Origin: Rhodanobacter sp. L36
Lineage (GTDB): Bacteria; Pseudomonadota; Gammaproteobacteria; Xanthomonadales; Rhodanobacteraceae
DNA: 64,000 nucleotides
Reading direction: 5' to 3'
Assembly: GCF_009765755.1 (NCBI RefSeq)
Contig: NZ_LMUV01000003.1
Span: 320,402 to 384,401, forward strand
Below, in pieces: positions 32,052 to 40,803 of the stretch (positions are counted from its first letter, which is position 1; each line of letters starts with the position of its first letter). The position numbers and the translations under genes were made by a program. The notes under the pieces are model-generated. The model was given only the letters and a program-made list of their open reading frames with translations. It did no database searches and was not told where the DNA came from.

Positions 32052-33593
32052 CACGGTGTCCTTGTGGTTGGTGAGATCGGATGAAAGCTGTTCGATGATG
32101 GCGACGTCGTCGTTAGCAGTGCGCGAATGCGTTGCGATGTCGGCGGAAAACATCCGGGTTGTGCCGTCCCCGTCCGAACTCGCATGAAGCATCAGCGAAC
32201 GGTGCAACTCCTGCAACGCCACAAGCAGTTCGACCGGTTCGCGCGTCGCCTTGCGTGCGGCACCCACGGCCCGGCGCACGGGTCCGGGCGCTTCGCCGCG
32301 TTCCATCAGCGCGACGCCGGGATCGCGACAAACGGCGAGCGTGTCCACCCAATCGGCAGGTTGTAGCTCGCGAAAATACCGTGTCGCCCATCGGCTTGCG
32401 CGGAACGCAGGTGCCACCTGCTGCACATGATCGATGGCTGCCATGTAATCGTGCGATGCACGCGCGGGCGTGGACGGATCGAGCGCGTCGGCGAGTATCG
32501 CCAACGTATCGGCAATGCGTCGCCGCAACATCGCGGTGGACCGAACCGGCAATACGAACCACGCGGAGGCGACGCCAATGATCGCGCCGATCACGATCTC
32601 CTCCAGCCGCGGCCACAGAATGTGTTGTGCGGATGAACCTTCGAAACCCTGCAGCAACGCAAGCGCCAGCGTGACGAACAACGCCCACCACGCATAACCG
32701 AGCGGGCGCAGCCACAGGCCCATGAATACCGCGGCAAGAATCAGCGCCACGGTGCCGGTGTCGTGTCCGCCCAGATGCAAGGTAAACAGCAGCGCCATGA
32801 TCGTGCCGGCCGCCGCGCCCAGTACGCGCAGCACGCTCTTGTAGGCGACATCGAGGCGACCGCGGTTGCCGCTGTTGACGATGAACGCGGTGAGCACGAT
32901 CCAGGCCCAGCGTTCCGCGAAAAACACGTAACCGACCACAAAAGCCACGCCAAGCGCGACAGCCATCTGGACGGCCATACGCGTGCTCGGTACGGGCCGC
33001 ATCGAACCGGCCGCAGGCAATGCAGCCCGCGCCTGTGGCATGTGCGCCACCCGCGGTGGCAACCAGTGCACGCTTCGCGCCAACGTCTGGAATGCCATGA
33101 CCCAAACCAGCGCCAGCAGCGACACGATGATCGGCAGCACGAGCGCCAGCCAGTGGCCAGCGTGACGTGACGGAATGTAGGGGGTGGTGAGGATCACGAC
33201 GAACGGCAACGCGATCAGCGAACCCGCGCGTCGCGCCATCGGACCGAAACGGCGCAGCCATATCGACACGAACATGCCGGCGACGAATACCAGTGCGCCG
33301 ACCCACGGCGCGCGATGCAGCAGCATGCCGACGCCCGCAGCCACCAGACCTACGACAGGCAGGGCTACCGCGGCTTCCAGCCGTCCGCGAAGGTCGCGAT
33401 CCAGATGGCTGCGCGAGAAGGAAAGGCACAGCACCACCGACAGCACCGCCGGGCCCGGTTCCGGATCGATGGCCATCGCGCACGCCAGCGTCGCCAGCAC
33501 GGCGAGCATCGTCACCACCGCTTCGCGCAACGAGCGCGTCACGGCGGGCATGATGGAATGGCGAGCATGGATGGCGGAAGAAATGGCAAGCAT
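31431..33593 (-). CDS. FUSC-family inner-membrane protein in continuous frame with GST (720-residue fusion frame)
   Basis: Residues 1–514 are a FUSC/YccS-like efflux or aromatic-acid exporter subunit. There are two hydrophobic bundles (about 15–160 and 195–330) with VAYKSVLRVLGAAAGTIMALLF, the family signature, then a cytoplasmic helical region. Residues 515–720 are the GST described separately. No stop codon lies between them; the joint is a polar linker (about 485–514). It is either a true fusion or gst retaining its own start inside the frame. The start at 33593 is chosen for the beginning of the hydrophobic domain; upstream extension to 33902 overlaps GH31 antisense. Confidence 0.65.
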   Translation of the reverse strand: MLAISSAIHARHSIMPAVTRSLREAVVTMLAVLATLACAMAIDPEPGPAVLSVVLCLSFSRSHLDRDLRGRLEAAVALPVVGLVAAGVGMLLHRAPWVGALVFVAGMFVSIWLRRFGPMARRAGSLIALPFVVILTTPYIPSRHAGHWLALVLPIIVSLLALVWVMAFQTLARSVHWLPPRVAHMPQARAALPAAGSMRPVPSTRMAVQMAVALGVAFVVGYVFFAERWAWIVLTAFIVNSGNRGRLDVAYKSVLRVLGAAAGTIMALLFTLHLGGHDTGTVALILAAVFMGLWLRPLGYAWWALFVTLALALLQGFEGSSAQHILWPRLEEIVIGAIIGVASAWFVLPVRSTAMLRRRIADTLAILADALDPSTPARASHDYMAAIDHVQQVAPAFRASRWATRYFRELQPADWVDTLAVCRDPGVALMERGEAPGPVRRAVGAARKATREPVELLVALQELHRSLMLHASSDGDGTTRMFSADIATHSRTANDDVAIIEQLSSDLTNHKDTVMTMKLYFSPGACSMSDHIVLAWIGQPYTTQKMTKETLKSPEYLKLNPAGAVPVLEIDGWPLTQNVAILNYLADSFPDAKLGGDGTPKGRAEVNRWLSFLNSDVHPAFHPLFGSTGFLDEAAAQLTRDKALTQLHELFGRADKQLEGRDWLAGMRSIADPYLFVVWRWAKATKVDLSGFANLAAFAERMLADSAVQKVLADEGLGKH

Positions 33594-33705
33594 CCCCGAT
33601 GGATCGTGCAAGTCGGTTGAAGGAGAGAACCGGTCTATTCTCCCAAAGTGGAGGCGAGAAAGCGCTCCCGCGTCCATCGCTCGTCTCGTCACAGGAACAC
33701 GCCGC

Positions 33706-36513
33706 ATGACACGTCCCGTTCGCAGGTTTTTACCGTGGTTGTTCCGGCTGTCGACGATCGGGTTTTTCATGCTGCTCGCATCGTGTGTGAGTACGCAAAC
33801 GCGACCCACCGTGGTGGCTGGTGAAGCGCGCTTCGAATTTCTCACGCCGTCGCTGGTGCGCATGGAATATTCGTTGGGCGGCAAGTTCGTCGACGCGCCC
33901 ACCGCAGTGGTGCAGAAACGAAACTGGCCGGCGGTGAACGTGCAATCGACGCAGTCGGACGGCTGGATGGTGGCGAAGACCGGCGCAATGACGCTTCGCT
34001 ACAAACTTCACTCCGGTCCGTTCAGCGCCAGCAACCTCATCGTCAGCTGGAACGGCCCGGCCGGCGGCGCCGTGCACGATTGGCACCCGGGCGATGTCGA
34101 TGCGCGCAATCTTGGTGGGCTCACCTATTCGCTGGACAACATCAGCGCGCCGAACCTGCCGAAAGACGGCAAGGATCTGCAGAGCCCGGTCAACGACATG
34201 ATTCCCGGTATCGAGGTATTGCTGCCGCCGGCCAAGCCCGGGCTGCTGAGTCGCAACGGCTACGCGCTGATCGACGACAGCACGACGCCGTTGTGGAACG
34301 CGCACAAAGCATGGATCGAACCGCGCCAGCAGAAGGGCGGTCAGGACTGGTACCTGTTCACCTACGGCGACGATTACCAGAACGTGTTGAAAACATACGC
34401 GGCATTGTGCGGTCCGGTGCCGATGATCCCGCGCTACACGTTGGGCGCGTGGATCACCGATTTCAATTTCGAATATTTCCCCGATTCGGCCGAAGCACGC
34501 GAACCTGTGTTCCAGCGTTACAACACGCAGCACTTGAAGGAAGAGATATCGCGGCTGCGCAGCGAGGACATTCCGTTCGACGGGCTCGTGCTGGATTTCG
34601 CGTGGCACAACTACGGTTGGGACGGCGGCTTCGACTGGAGTCCGCTGGTGCCGCATCCGAAAGAGTTGATCGACTGGCTGCACGGGCAGGGCATCAAGCT
34701 CAGCCTCAACGATCACCCCGGTTACGCCAATACCGAAGAGAGCATCGTCGCCTATCAGGACAGCCACGCACCTGCGGCGCTCGAAGCGCTGGGTCAGCCG
34801 CTGCCGCGCGCACCGTCGTTCGAGAAAAATATTCCGAACCGCTGGCAATTTGCGTCGGACCCGAAAGATCAGGGCGTGACGCACGAATGGTTTGCCAAGG
34901 ACAGCCACGCGCACTGGACGACAATCAAGGCCGGCGAATCATGGGAAGCGCAAGGCCGCGGCAAGCATCTCGGCATCGCGTGGTATCGCACGTCGGTTCG
35001 ATTGCCGGCGCAGCTTCCTGATGCCCTCTATCTGGTGTTCGGCGAAGTGGCGTCGTCGTATCGGCTGTACGTCAACGGTCGCGAAATTCCGCACAGCGAA
35101 GTGCAATGGCCGCAACGCGTGACCTATGCGGATGTCGCGCCGCATGTGCAGGCCGGGCGCGACAACACCATCGTGCTGCGCGTGGTGGGCAGCAAGTGGG
35201 GAAGCGGCTTGCTCGGCACCACCGTCGCGTTGCGTGACGTGAAGCCGCCGCCGCGCATTTATTTCGACCTGTCGGACAAGCGCCAGGCCGACATTTCCAT
35301 GCAGGCATTGCACAAGCCACTGCTCGACCAGGGCATGGCGTTCTGGTGGGTCGATGGCGGCAGCGGTGCGGTGGACATGCCCGGACTCAACAAGCAGTTG
35401 TGGACCAACAAGGTGTTCTACGACGCCACCGAACAGGCCACCGGCAAGCGCGGTTTCATCCTCAGCCGCTACGGCGACTGGGGCAGCGAACGCTACCCGG
35501 CATATTTCACCGGCGACACCTATTCGGAGTGGCCGGTGCTCGCTTACGAAGTGGCGTACACCACGCGCGCCGGCAACGTGCTGGTGCCGTACGTGAGCCA
35601 CGACATCGGCGGTTTCCACGGCGCGAAGATCGACTTCGATCTGTACGCGCGCTGGATCGAGTTCGGCACTTTCAGCCCGATCCTGCGCATGCACAGCGCG
35701 CACGCCAACCCGCGCGAAGGCAACACGCGCATGCCGTGGCTTTACGGCAAACCGGGCATCGCGCTGATGAAGAAATATTTCACCTTGCGCACGCAATTGA
35801 TTCCGTATCTCTACAGCGCCAGTTGGCAGGCGCATGCGGCGTCGATGCCGATCATGCGGCCGCTGTACCTGATCGATCCGAAAAACGATGAAGCGTACGA
35901 ACACCCACACGAATACTTCTATGGTGATCAGATGCTCGTCGCGCCGGTACTCGATCCAGGCGGCAACGTCACGATTTATCTGCCGCCCGGCAAGTGGTTC
36001 GATTTCTTCACCGGCAAGGCATATGACGGCGGCAGCACGTTCAACGCGCACTACGCAGTGGACGAGACGCCGGTATTCGCGCGCGATGGCGCCATCGTGC
36101 CGGAGCAACCGCCAAGCGCGTACTCCGACGCGAAGCCGCTGGACCGCTTGATCCTCGACGTTTACGGCAACGGCAAGGGCCACTTCGATCTCTACGAGGA
36201 CGATGGCGTCTCGCTGGCCTATGCAAACAATGCCTATACGTTGACGCCGATGGATGTCGGCCCGCAGCCTGATGGTTCGCATCGCCTGATCATCGGCGCA
36301 GCCAAAGGCACGTTCGATGGGCAGGTGCAGCAGCGTGCGTATGCATTGCGCATCCACTCGTCGAGCAAACCGCGTGCGGTGGAGCTCGATGGCCGGGTTT
36401 TCGATCACTGGTCCTGGGACGCAACGCAGTCCATCGCCACGTTGGAGATTCCCCAGCGCACGGTGCGCGTGGCGACGACGGTGGATTGGACGTCCGATGC
36501 GGTGTCACCGTAG
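33706..36513 (+). CDS. Outer-envelope lipoprotein glycoside hydrolase, family GH31, with inserted jelly-roll domain
   Basis: The 935-residue product has lipobox MLLASC after a 20-residue hydrophobic segment. The order is: N-terminal beta-sandwich, then the GH31 (beta/alpha)8 barrel from about 240 (YTLGAWITDFNFEYFPDS, DGLVLDFAWHNYGWDGGFDW). The barrel is interrupted at about 390–515 by a beta-galactosidase-type jelly roll (WYRTSVRLP, LYVNGREI, GRDNTIVLRV) and resumes with WWVDGGSG (nucleophile D550) and FTGDTYSEW (acid/base D604). Substrate could be an alpha-glucoside or alpha-xyloside. AGGAA before ATG 33706 sets the start. It is divergent from FUSC. Confidence 0.9.
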   Translation: MTRPVRRFLPWLFRLSTIGFFMLLASCVSTQTRPTVVAGEARFEFLTPSLVRMEYSLGGKFVDAPTAVVQKRNWPAVNVQSTQSDGWMVAKTGAMTLRYKLHSGPFSASNLIVSWNGPAGGAVHDWHPGDVDARNLGGLTYSLDNISAPNLPKDGKDLQSPVNDMIPGIEVLLPPAKPGLLSRNGYALIDDSTTPLWNAHKAWIEPRQQKGGQDWYLFTYGDDYQNVLKTYAALCGPVPMIPRYTLGAWITDFNFEYFPDSAEAREPVFQRYNTQHLKEEISRLRSEDIPFDGLVLDFAWHNYGWDGGFDWSPLVPHPKELIDWLHGQGIKLSLNDHPGYANTEESIVAYQDSHAPAALEALGQPLPRAPSFEKNIPNRWQFASDPKDQGVTHEWFAKDSHAHWTTIKAGESWEAQGRGKHLGIAWYRTSVRLPAQLPDALYLVFGEVASSYRLYVNGREIPHSEVQWPQRVTYADVAPHVQAGRDNTIVLRVVGSKWGSGLLGTTVALRDVKPPPRIYFDLSDKRQADISMQALHKPLLDQGMAFWWVDGGSGAVDMPGLNKQLWTNKVFYDATEQATGKRGFILSRYGDWGSERYPAYFTGDTYSEWPVLAYEVAYTTRAGNVLVPYVSHDIGGFHGAKIDFDLYARWIEFGTFSPILRMHSAHANPREGNTRMPWLYGKPGIALMKKYFTLRTQLIPYLYSASWQAHAASMPIMRPLYLIDPKNDEAYEHPHEYFYGDQMLVAPVLDPGGNVTIYLPPGKWFDFFTGKAYDGGSTFNAHYAVDETPVFARDGAIVPEQPPSAYSDAKPLDRLILDVYGNGKGHFDLYEDDGVSLAYANNAYTLTPMDVGPQPDGSHRLIIGAAKGTFDGQVQQRAYALRIHSSSKPRAVELDGRVFDHWSWDATQSIATLEIPQRTVRVATTVDWTSDAVSP

Positions 36514-36624
36514 ATGGCGACGGTCACGCAGGCACTGCTCATTGTGATAACGGGTGGCAGTCGTGGTGTCGGCGTGCGGCGGAGCCATCACGAATCCTGT
36601 CACGGACCGAGTGATTCCGGTGGC

Positions 36625-36652
36625 AAAAAAAACGCCAGGCGTAGCCAGGCGT
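36625..36652 (-). terminator. Intrinsic terminator of the fasciclin gene
   Basis: ACGCCAGGC-GTA-GCCAGGCGT (36632–36652) is a hairpin with one A/A mismatch. On the minus strand it is followed by eight T residues (A-run at 36625–36632). It lies 27 nt beyond the fasciclin stop. Confidence 0.8.
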
Positions 36653-36678
36653 TCTCTAATCCTCAAAGGTGATGAGGG

Positions 36679-37269
36679 TTACGGCATCAGCACTTTGTCG
36701 ATCACGAAGATCACGCCGTTCGACTGATGGACGTCGGCAATCGTGATGTTGGCGACATGGCCCTTGTCGTCTGTCACGGTCCACGCGCCACCGGTTTTGG
36801 CGACGGTGATCGAGTCACCTTCAACCGTCTTCAACACGGCCTTTCCGCCACCGGCCATCGCAGCCTTTTCAAGATCGTGCGACGTCATCTTGCCGGCCAC
36901 CACGTGATACGTGAGGATTTTCGTGAGGGTGGCCTTGTTCTCCGGCTTGATCAGATTATCGACGGTGCCCGCGGGGAGCGCAGCAAAGGCTTCATTGGTC
37001 GGCGCAAAAACAGTGAAGGGGCCGGGGCCCGAGAGCGTCTCAACCAGGCCTGCAGCTTTTACCGCAGCGACCAGCGTGGTGTGATCCTTCGATTGGGAAG
37101 CGTTTTGCACGATGTTCTTGGAGGCATACATCGTGGCGCCGCCGACCATCGGATCCTTGTGCATCATGCCCATCGAATCGCCTGGCGACGCCATCGCCAT
37201 CGGCACGACAGCGACGGTCGCCATCGCGAATGAAACGGCGACTGCAAGAGTACGCAGGTTGATTTTCAT
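36679..37269 (-). CDS. Secreted fasciclin (FAS1) domain protein
   Basis: The 196-residue product has a signal peptide (about 1–27, AMAS). A single FAS1 domain follows: [38 protein letters not shown] (H1 region) to [13 protein letters not shown] and [11 protein letters not shown] (H2 region). FAS1 proteins act in adhesion or cell-surface interactions. A short methionine-rich segment ([10 protein letters not shown]) precedes the domain. GGAG before ATG 37269 supports the start, and a 12-bp palindrome abuts this ribosome-binding site. It has its own terminator. Confidence 0.93.
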   Translation of the reverse strand: MKINLRTLAVAVSFAMATVAVVPMAMASPGDSMGMMHKDPMVGGATMYASKNIVQNASQSKDHTTLVAAVKAAGLVETLSGPGPFTVFAPTNEAFAALPAGTVDNLIKPENKATLTKILTYHVVAGKMTSHDLEKAAMAGGGKAVLKTVEGDSITVAKTGGAWTVTDDKGHVANITIADVHQSNGVIFVIDKVLMP

Positions 37270-37280
37270 GAATGTTTCTC

Positions 37281-37292
37281 CGGAAATTTCCG
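37281..37292. promoter_or_regulatory. Palindrome CGGAAATTTCCG in the fasciclin leader
   Basis: A perfect 12-bp palindrome directly adjoins the Shine-Dalgarno (CCGGAG on the minus strand), 12 nt upstream of the start codon. It could be an operator or an RNA element masking the ribosome-binding site. Confidence 0.3.
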
Positions 37293-37403
37293 CTCCGCGG
37301 ATTGGAAGCGTGTGGAGATACGTAGCCATTGCGACACCGGACGCATTGCTCGATTCGTCGGCCAAGCCTAACCTGTGACGGTGCCCGCGAACATTTCGCG
37401 CGG

Positions 37404-37649
37404 ATGACCTCGCTGATATCGAACATGATTCCCGACCGCGACAATCTGAAGCGCATGCTGGCAAGCCTCGATACGGCTATCGCCAGCGCGGCGAAGTACC
37501 ACCCGGACGAAGCCGATTTTCGTACGACGCTGCGCGCTTCCGTGCGACTGCTCATGCTGGAAGCGAGCGAGTCAGACCACGAATGGATCAGAGGCCAGCT
37601 TGAGGAAATGCTTGCGCGCCACGGGTTGAAAAACTTCGAGCTGTGATTC
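37404..37649 (+). CDS. Small conserved-looking hypothetical protein
   Basis: The 81-residue product (from MTSLISNM; an alternative start MIPDRDNL lies at 37425) is acidic-basic and helical, without signal or membrane segment. It contains [29 protein letters not shown] and ends [10 protein letters not shown]. The family is not recognised. Codon use is like the neighbours and the protein looks globular, which is why I keep it. It is divergent from fasciclin and convergent with the TonB receptor that ends at 37677. Confidence 0.55.
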
Positions 37650-37676
37650 GCTGCCGTTCACGCCTGTACGGAACGG

Positions 37677-39818
37677 CTACATTTTCAAGCTGACCGTGAG
37701 GCGTACTTCGCGCGGCTCACCGGGATGCACGGTGATGCCATCGGGGACGAGCGGGCTGGTCGGCGACACCTGGTAATCCTGTTCGTAGGCGATGTCGAAG
37801 TACTTGCGGTCGAATGCATTGAGAACATCGAGCGATAGGGACAGATGAGGATTGATCTCGCGCTGTACGCGCAGGTTGGTGACAATCGACGAGGGCGCGC
37901 GCAGGTTTCCATCCTGCGACAGCGGATAGCCGCCGATGTAGAGCATCTTCACGTCAGCCGACCATGGGCCCATGTGGTGCGCCGTCAATCCGACGGAGGC
38001 GACCTTGCCCACTGCATTCGGAATCCGATCGCCGATGGCGTCGTTTTCGTTTTCATGCGCATAGCGTGCGTGAGTCCAGGCGAGGTCCGCGTCGAACAGC
38101 AGCCACTCGTTGATGATCATGTGGTTGTTCCACTCGACGCCGTAACGCTTGCTGGCGCCATTGATCTCGGTGCCGCCGGCATCCGCGCCGTAGACAAGTT
38201 CGGATGAACTATCGAGGCGCCACAGCGCGAGCGAACTCTGCAGGCCGGGCACGATTTCCGTGCGCACGCCGATCTCTTTGCCGAAGCTGCCGACCAGCGC
38301 GGGAGCGCGCGTTATCGGCTGGCCGGTGACGGCATCGAACTGATTCACCACACCGCGCGCATCGTTGCTGTGGAAGCCGTTGCCGATATTGAAAAAGAAT
38401 TCGGTGCTGTCCCATGGGCCGAAGATCATCGACAGCTTGGGCGAGACGCGGTTATCCGACACGCTGCCGTTGTTCGGCGCATAGACATTGGAGCGCAGAC
38501 CCAGATCGATCGCATCGCCGCGCACGCCAACCAGACTGCGGAACCAGCTCGACCAGATCGTGGTGTTTTCAATGTAGACGCCAGCTTCGGTTTCGCTCAC
38601 CAAGTCGCTGCTTACGGTATGGAAGGCCACGCGCGCCTGCGAGTCGAGCAATGAGACGTGTATCTGGTCGTGACGTATCTGCGCGCCGACTTCGGTGACC
38701 GAGTCCTTGCCGAACAACGTATGCGTCCAGCCCTTGGCGACCTTGCTGCCAAAGATGTTGCGCGCATCGCGCTGGTTGAACTGGTCGCCGTGCACGGGAT
38801 CGTCTTCGAAGTAAGTGAAGTCGGACCACAGCTGCAGTCGATAATGTTCGGCGAATGCGGAGGCGCGCAGATAACCCGAGTCGTCGCTGTGGTGGAATTC
38901 GCCGGAAAGTATTTCGCGTGCGGTACGCCCGCCATCAGTGGGATCCAGCGCGCAGAAACGACACAACGCGCCGGACTGGATCAGCGACAGCGGCACCTGG
39001 TCGGTGGAATTCCAGTGTGCGGCGTAAGCGAGCGCATCGACCGACCAGCCACGTTGTGCATCGCCGCCGCTCAGGCGCAACAAGCCGTTGAGCTTGTGCA
39101 TGTCGTCGGGATGTTGCCACGGTCCGTCTTCCTTCATCGCTTCAAACGCCATGAGAAGTACCGGGCCTTTTTCGGCGTGGGATAACGGCAACGAGCCGGC
39201 AAACAGCCCGCGCTTGTAGCCATCCGAACCGATCGTGAGGTTGAGCAAGGGCGCGGAAAAAGCGTCGCGATATTGCACGTCGGCAGAGCCAGCCGAAGAG
39301 AAGTCGCCGGTCTGTGCGAAGTACGGACCCTTGCGATAGTCGATGTGGTCGACCAGTTCGGGAATCAGGAAATTGATGTCGCTATAGCCCTGACCGTGGC
39401 CGTTGGTCGGCATGTTGACCTGCACGCCATCGACACTGCTGGTGAAGTCGGTGCCGTGATCGAGGTTGTAGCCGCGCAAAAAATACTGGTTCGCCTTGCC
39501 TTCGCCGGAGTGCTGGGTGACCACCAGCCCCGGGATCGCTTCAAGTACTTCTCCCGGTCGCAGGATCGGGATGTCCTGCAGCAGCGTGCCCATGATCACG
39601 CCTTGCGATGCGGCGTTCGACGTTCCCACGCCGTTGTTGTAGTGGCCGTCGACCTGCACCGCGGCAAGCGTGCTGGCGGATGCAGCGCTGGCTGGCGCGT
39701 CGGTCGAGGCTATGTCATTCGTCGAAGCATGTGCATGAGCGGCGATGAACAACGCCGCGCACGCGAGTGCTCGCGGGAACATGGGCGTGCGCGAGGGGTG
39801 GCGGTGGCGCACGTTCAT
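37677..39818 (-). CDS. TonB-dependent outer-membrane receptor
   Basis: The 713-residue receptor has a signal peptide (about 14–32, HAHAS), a TonB-box-like LAAVQVDG and the plug domain (about 75–200: LLQDIPILRPGEVLEAIPGLVVTQHSGEGKANQYFLRGYNLDHGTDF). The long beta-barrel ends in LTVSLKM rather than the usual aromatic residue. It imports a ligand with TonB/ExbBD energy; ligand not predictable. The start at 39818 is uncertain; ATG 39782 would also leave a signal peptide. It is divergent from the DUF1080 gene, with 183 nt between. Confidence 0.9.
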   Translation of the reverse strand: MNVRHRHPSRTPMFPRALACAALFIAAHAHASTNDIASTDAPASAASASTLAAVQVDGHYNNGVGTSNAASQGVIMGTLLQDIPILRPGEVLEAIPGLVVTQHSGEGKANQYFLRGYNLDHGTDFTSSVDGVQVNMPTNGHGQGYSDINFLIPELVDHIDYRKGPYFAQTGDFSSAGSADVQYRDAFSAPLLNLTIGSDGYKRGLFAGSLPLSHAEKGPVLLMAFEAMKEDGPWQHPDDMHKLNGLLRLSGGDAQRGWSVDALAYAAHWNSTDQVPLSLIQSGALCRFCALDPTDGGRTAREILSGEFHHSDDSGYLRASAFAEHYRLQLWSDFTYFEDDPVHGDQFNQRDARNIFGSKVAKGWTHTLFGKDSVTEVGAQIRHDQIHVSLLDSQARVAFHTVSSDLVSETEAGVYIENTTIWSSWFRSLVGVRGDAIDLGLRSNVYAPNNGSVSDNRVSPKLSMIFGPWDSTEFFFNIGNGFHSNDARGVVNQFDAVTGQPITRAPALVGSFGKEIGVRTEIVPGLQSSLALWRLDSSSELVYGADAGGTEINGASKRYGVEWNNHMIINEWLLFDADLAWTHARYAHENENDAIGDRIPNAVGKVASVGLTAHHMGPWSADVKMLYIGGYPLSQDGNLRAPSSIVTNLRVQREINPHLSLSLDVLNAFDRKYFDIAYEQDYQVSPTSPLVPDGITVHPGEPREVRLTVSLKM

Positions 39819-40001
39819 GCGAAGTCTCTGGTGTTGCGCAGTTTCGCACGCATGTTCCGGCGGCGTCGGGGTTACACCATGTACGAGCCGGCGGTGCAAA
39901 TGGATTCAAGCGCCGTGTCACGTGTACTGTTCGGTGATGCCGGCCAGCGTTGCACTGGTCGGCCTTCCTTCCATGACGGCAACAAGCGAGGAGCGACAGA
40001 C

Positions 40002-40754
40002 ATGCGTTCGATCTGGTTTTCCACACTGGCGACTTTGATGATCGCGACCGGCACGTTTGCCGCCGACGAACCCACGCAGCAGCCCAACACGTTGAGCGCC
40101 AGCGAGCGCGCCGACGGCTGGAAACTTCTGTTCGATGGCAGCAGCCTGCGCGGCTGGCATTCATACCTGCAGAGCGCGCCGGCGAAGGACTGGAAAGTGC
40201 AGGACGGCGCGATCCTGATGGAAAAAAATCGCGGTGGCGACGAAAAGGATTTCGAGGATCTGGTCACCGACGGCGAGTACGCCGATTTCGACTTGAAGCT
40301 CGACTGGAAAATGAGTCCGTGTGCGGACAGCGGCGTGATGTTTCACGTGCACGAATCGCCGAAGTACCACGAAACCTACGAGACCGGCGCGGAAATGCAG
40401 ATCGCCGACCTGGCTTGCACCAAGCCTGACAGCCGCGTGCTCTACGAGCGATCCGGCGACCTGTTTGACCTGATCTCGTCCGACGTCGAGTGGGTGAACG
40501 AAGCCGGCCAGTGGAACCAGTTCGAAATCATTTCAAAGAGAGGTCATCTGCAGTTCTTCCAGAACGGGCACAAAGTCGTGGAGACGCAGATCGGCGACGA
40601 CGCCTGGAAAAAACTCGTCTCCCATACCAAGTTCAAGCAATGGCCGGGCTTCGCCGCCTACGGCAAGGGTCACATCTCACTGCAAGGCAACGAGGACAAG
40701 GGTGAAGCGCCGATCCGGTTGTGGTTCCGGAATATCAGGATCAAGACGCTGTAA
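40002..40754 (+). CDS. Secreted DUF1080 protein (3-keto-disaccharide hydrolase-like)
   Basis: The 250-residue product has a signal peptide (1–20, GTFAAD) and the concanavalin-like DUF1080 domain: DGWKLLFDGSSLRGWHSY, then DFDLKLDWKMSPCADSGVMFHVHE and GHISLQGNEDKG...IRLWFRNIRIK. Characterised relatives hydrolyse 3-keto-glucosides, so it may act on modified sugars. GAGGAG lies before ATG 40002. The long open frame upstream of this start (from 39273) is antisense to the TonB receptor and not coding. Confidence 0.88.
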   Translation: MRSIWFSTLATLMIATGTFAADEPTQQPNTLSASERADGWKLLFDGSSLRGWHSYLQSAPAKDWKVQDGAILMEKNRGGDEKDFEDLVTDGEYADFDLKLDWKMSPCADSGVMFHVHESPKYHETYETGAEMQIADLACTKPDSRVLYERSGDLFDLISSDVEWVNEAGQWNQFEIISKRGHLQFFQNGHKVVETQIGDDAWKKLVSHTKFKQWPGFAAYGKGHISLQGNEDKGEAPIRLWFRNIRIKTL

Positions 40755-40803
40755 GGAGGACTCACGTTTCGATGTTAGAAAAAACGTCGTTGGATCCGGC
40801 CTT

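Noticed and set aside
33655-33671. AGCGCT-centred element before GH31 as a LacI-type operator
   Set aside because: Only the central six bases are symmetric; flanks GAGAA and CCCGC do not pair.
33184-33705. 174-codon N-terminal extension of the GH31 frame
   Set aside because: It overlaps FUSC antisense and lacks protein character; the lipoprotein signal and AGGAA place the start at 33706.
39273-40001. 243-codon N-terminal extension of the DUF1080 frame
   Set aside because: Antisense to the TonB receptor; the signal peptide and GAGGAG put the start at 40002.
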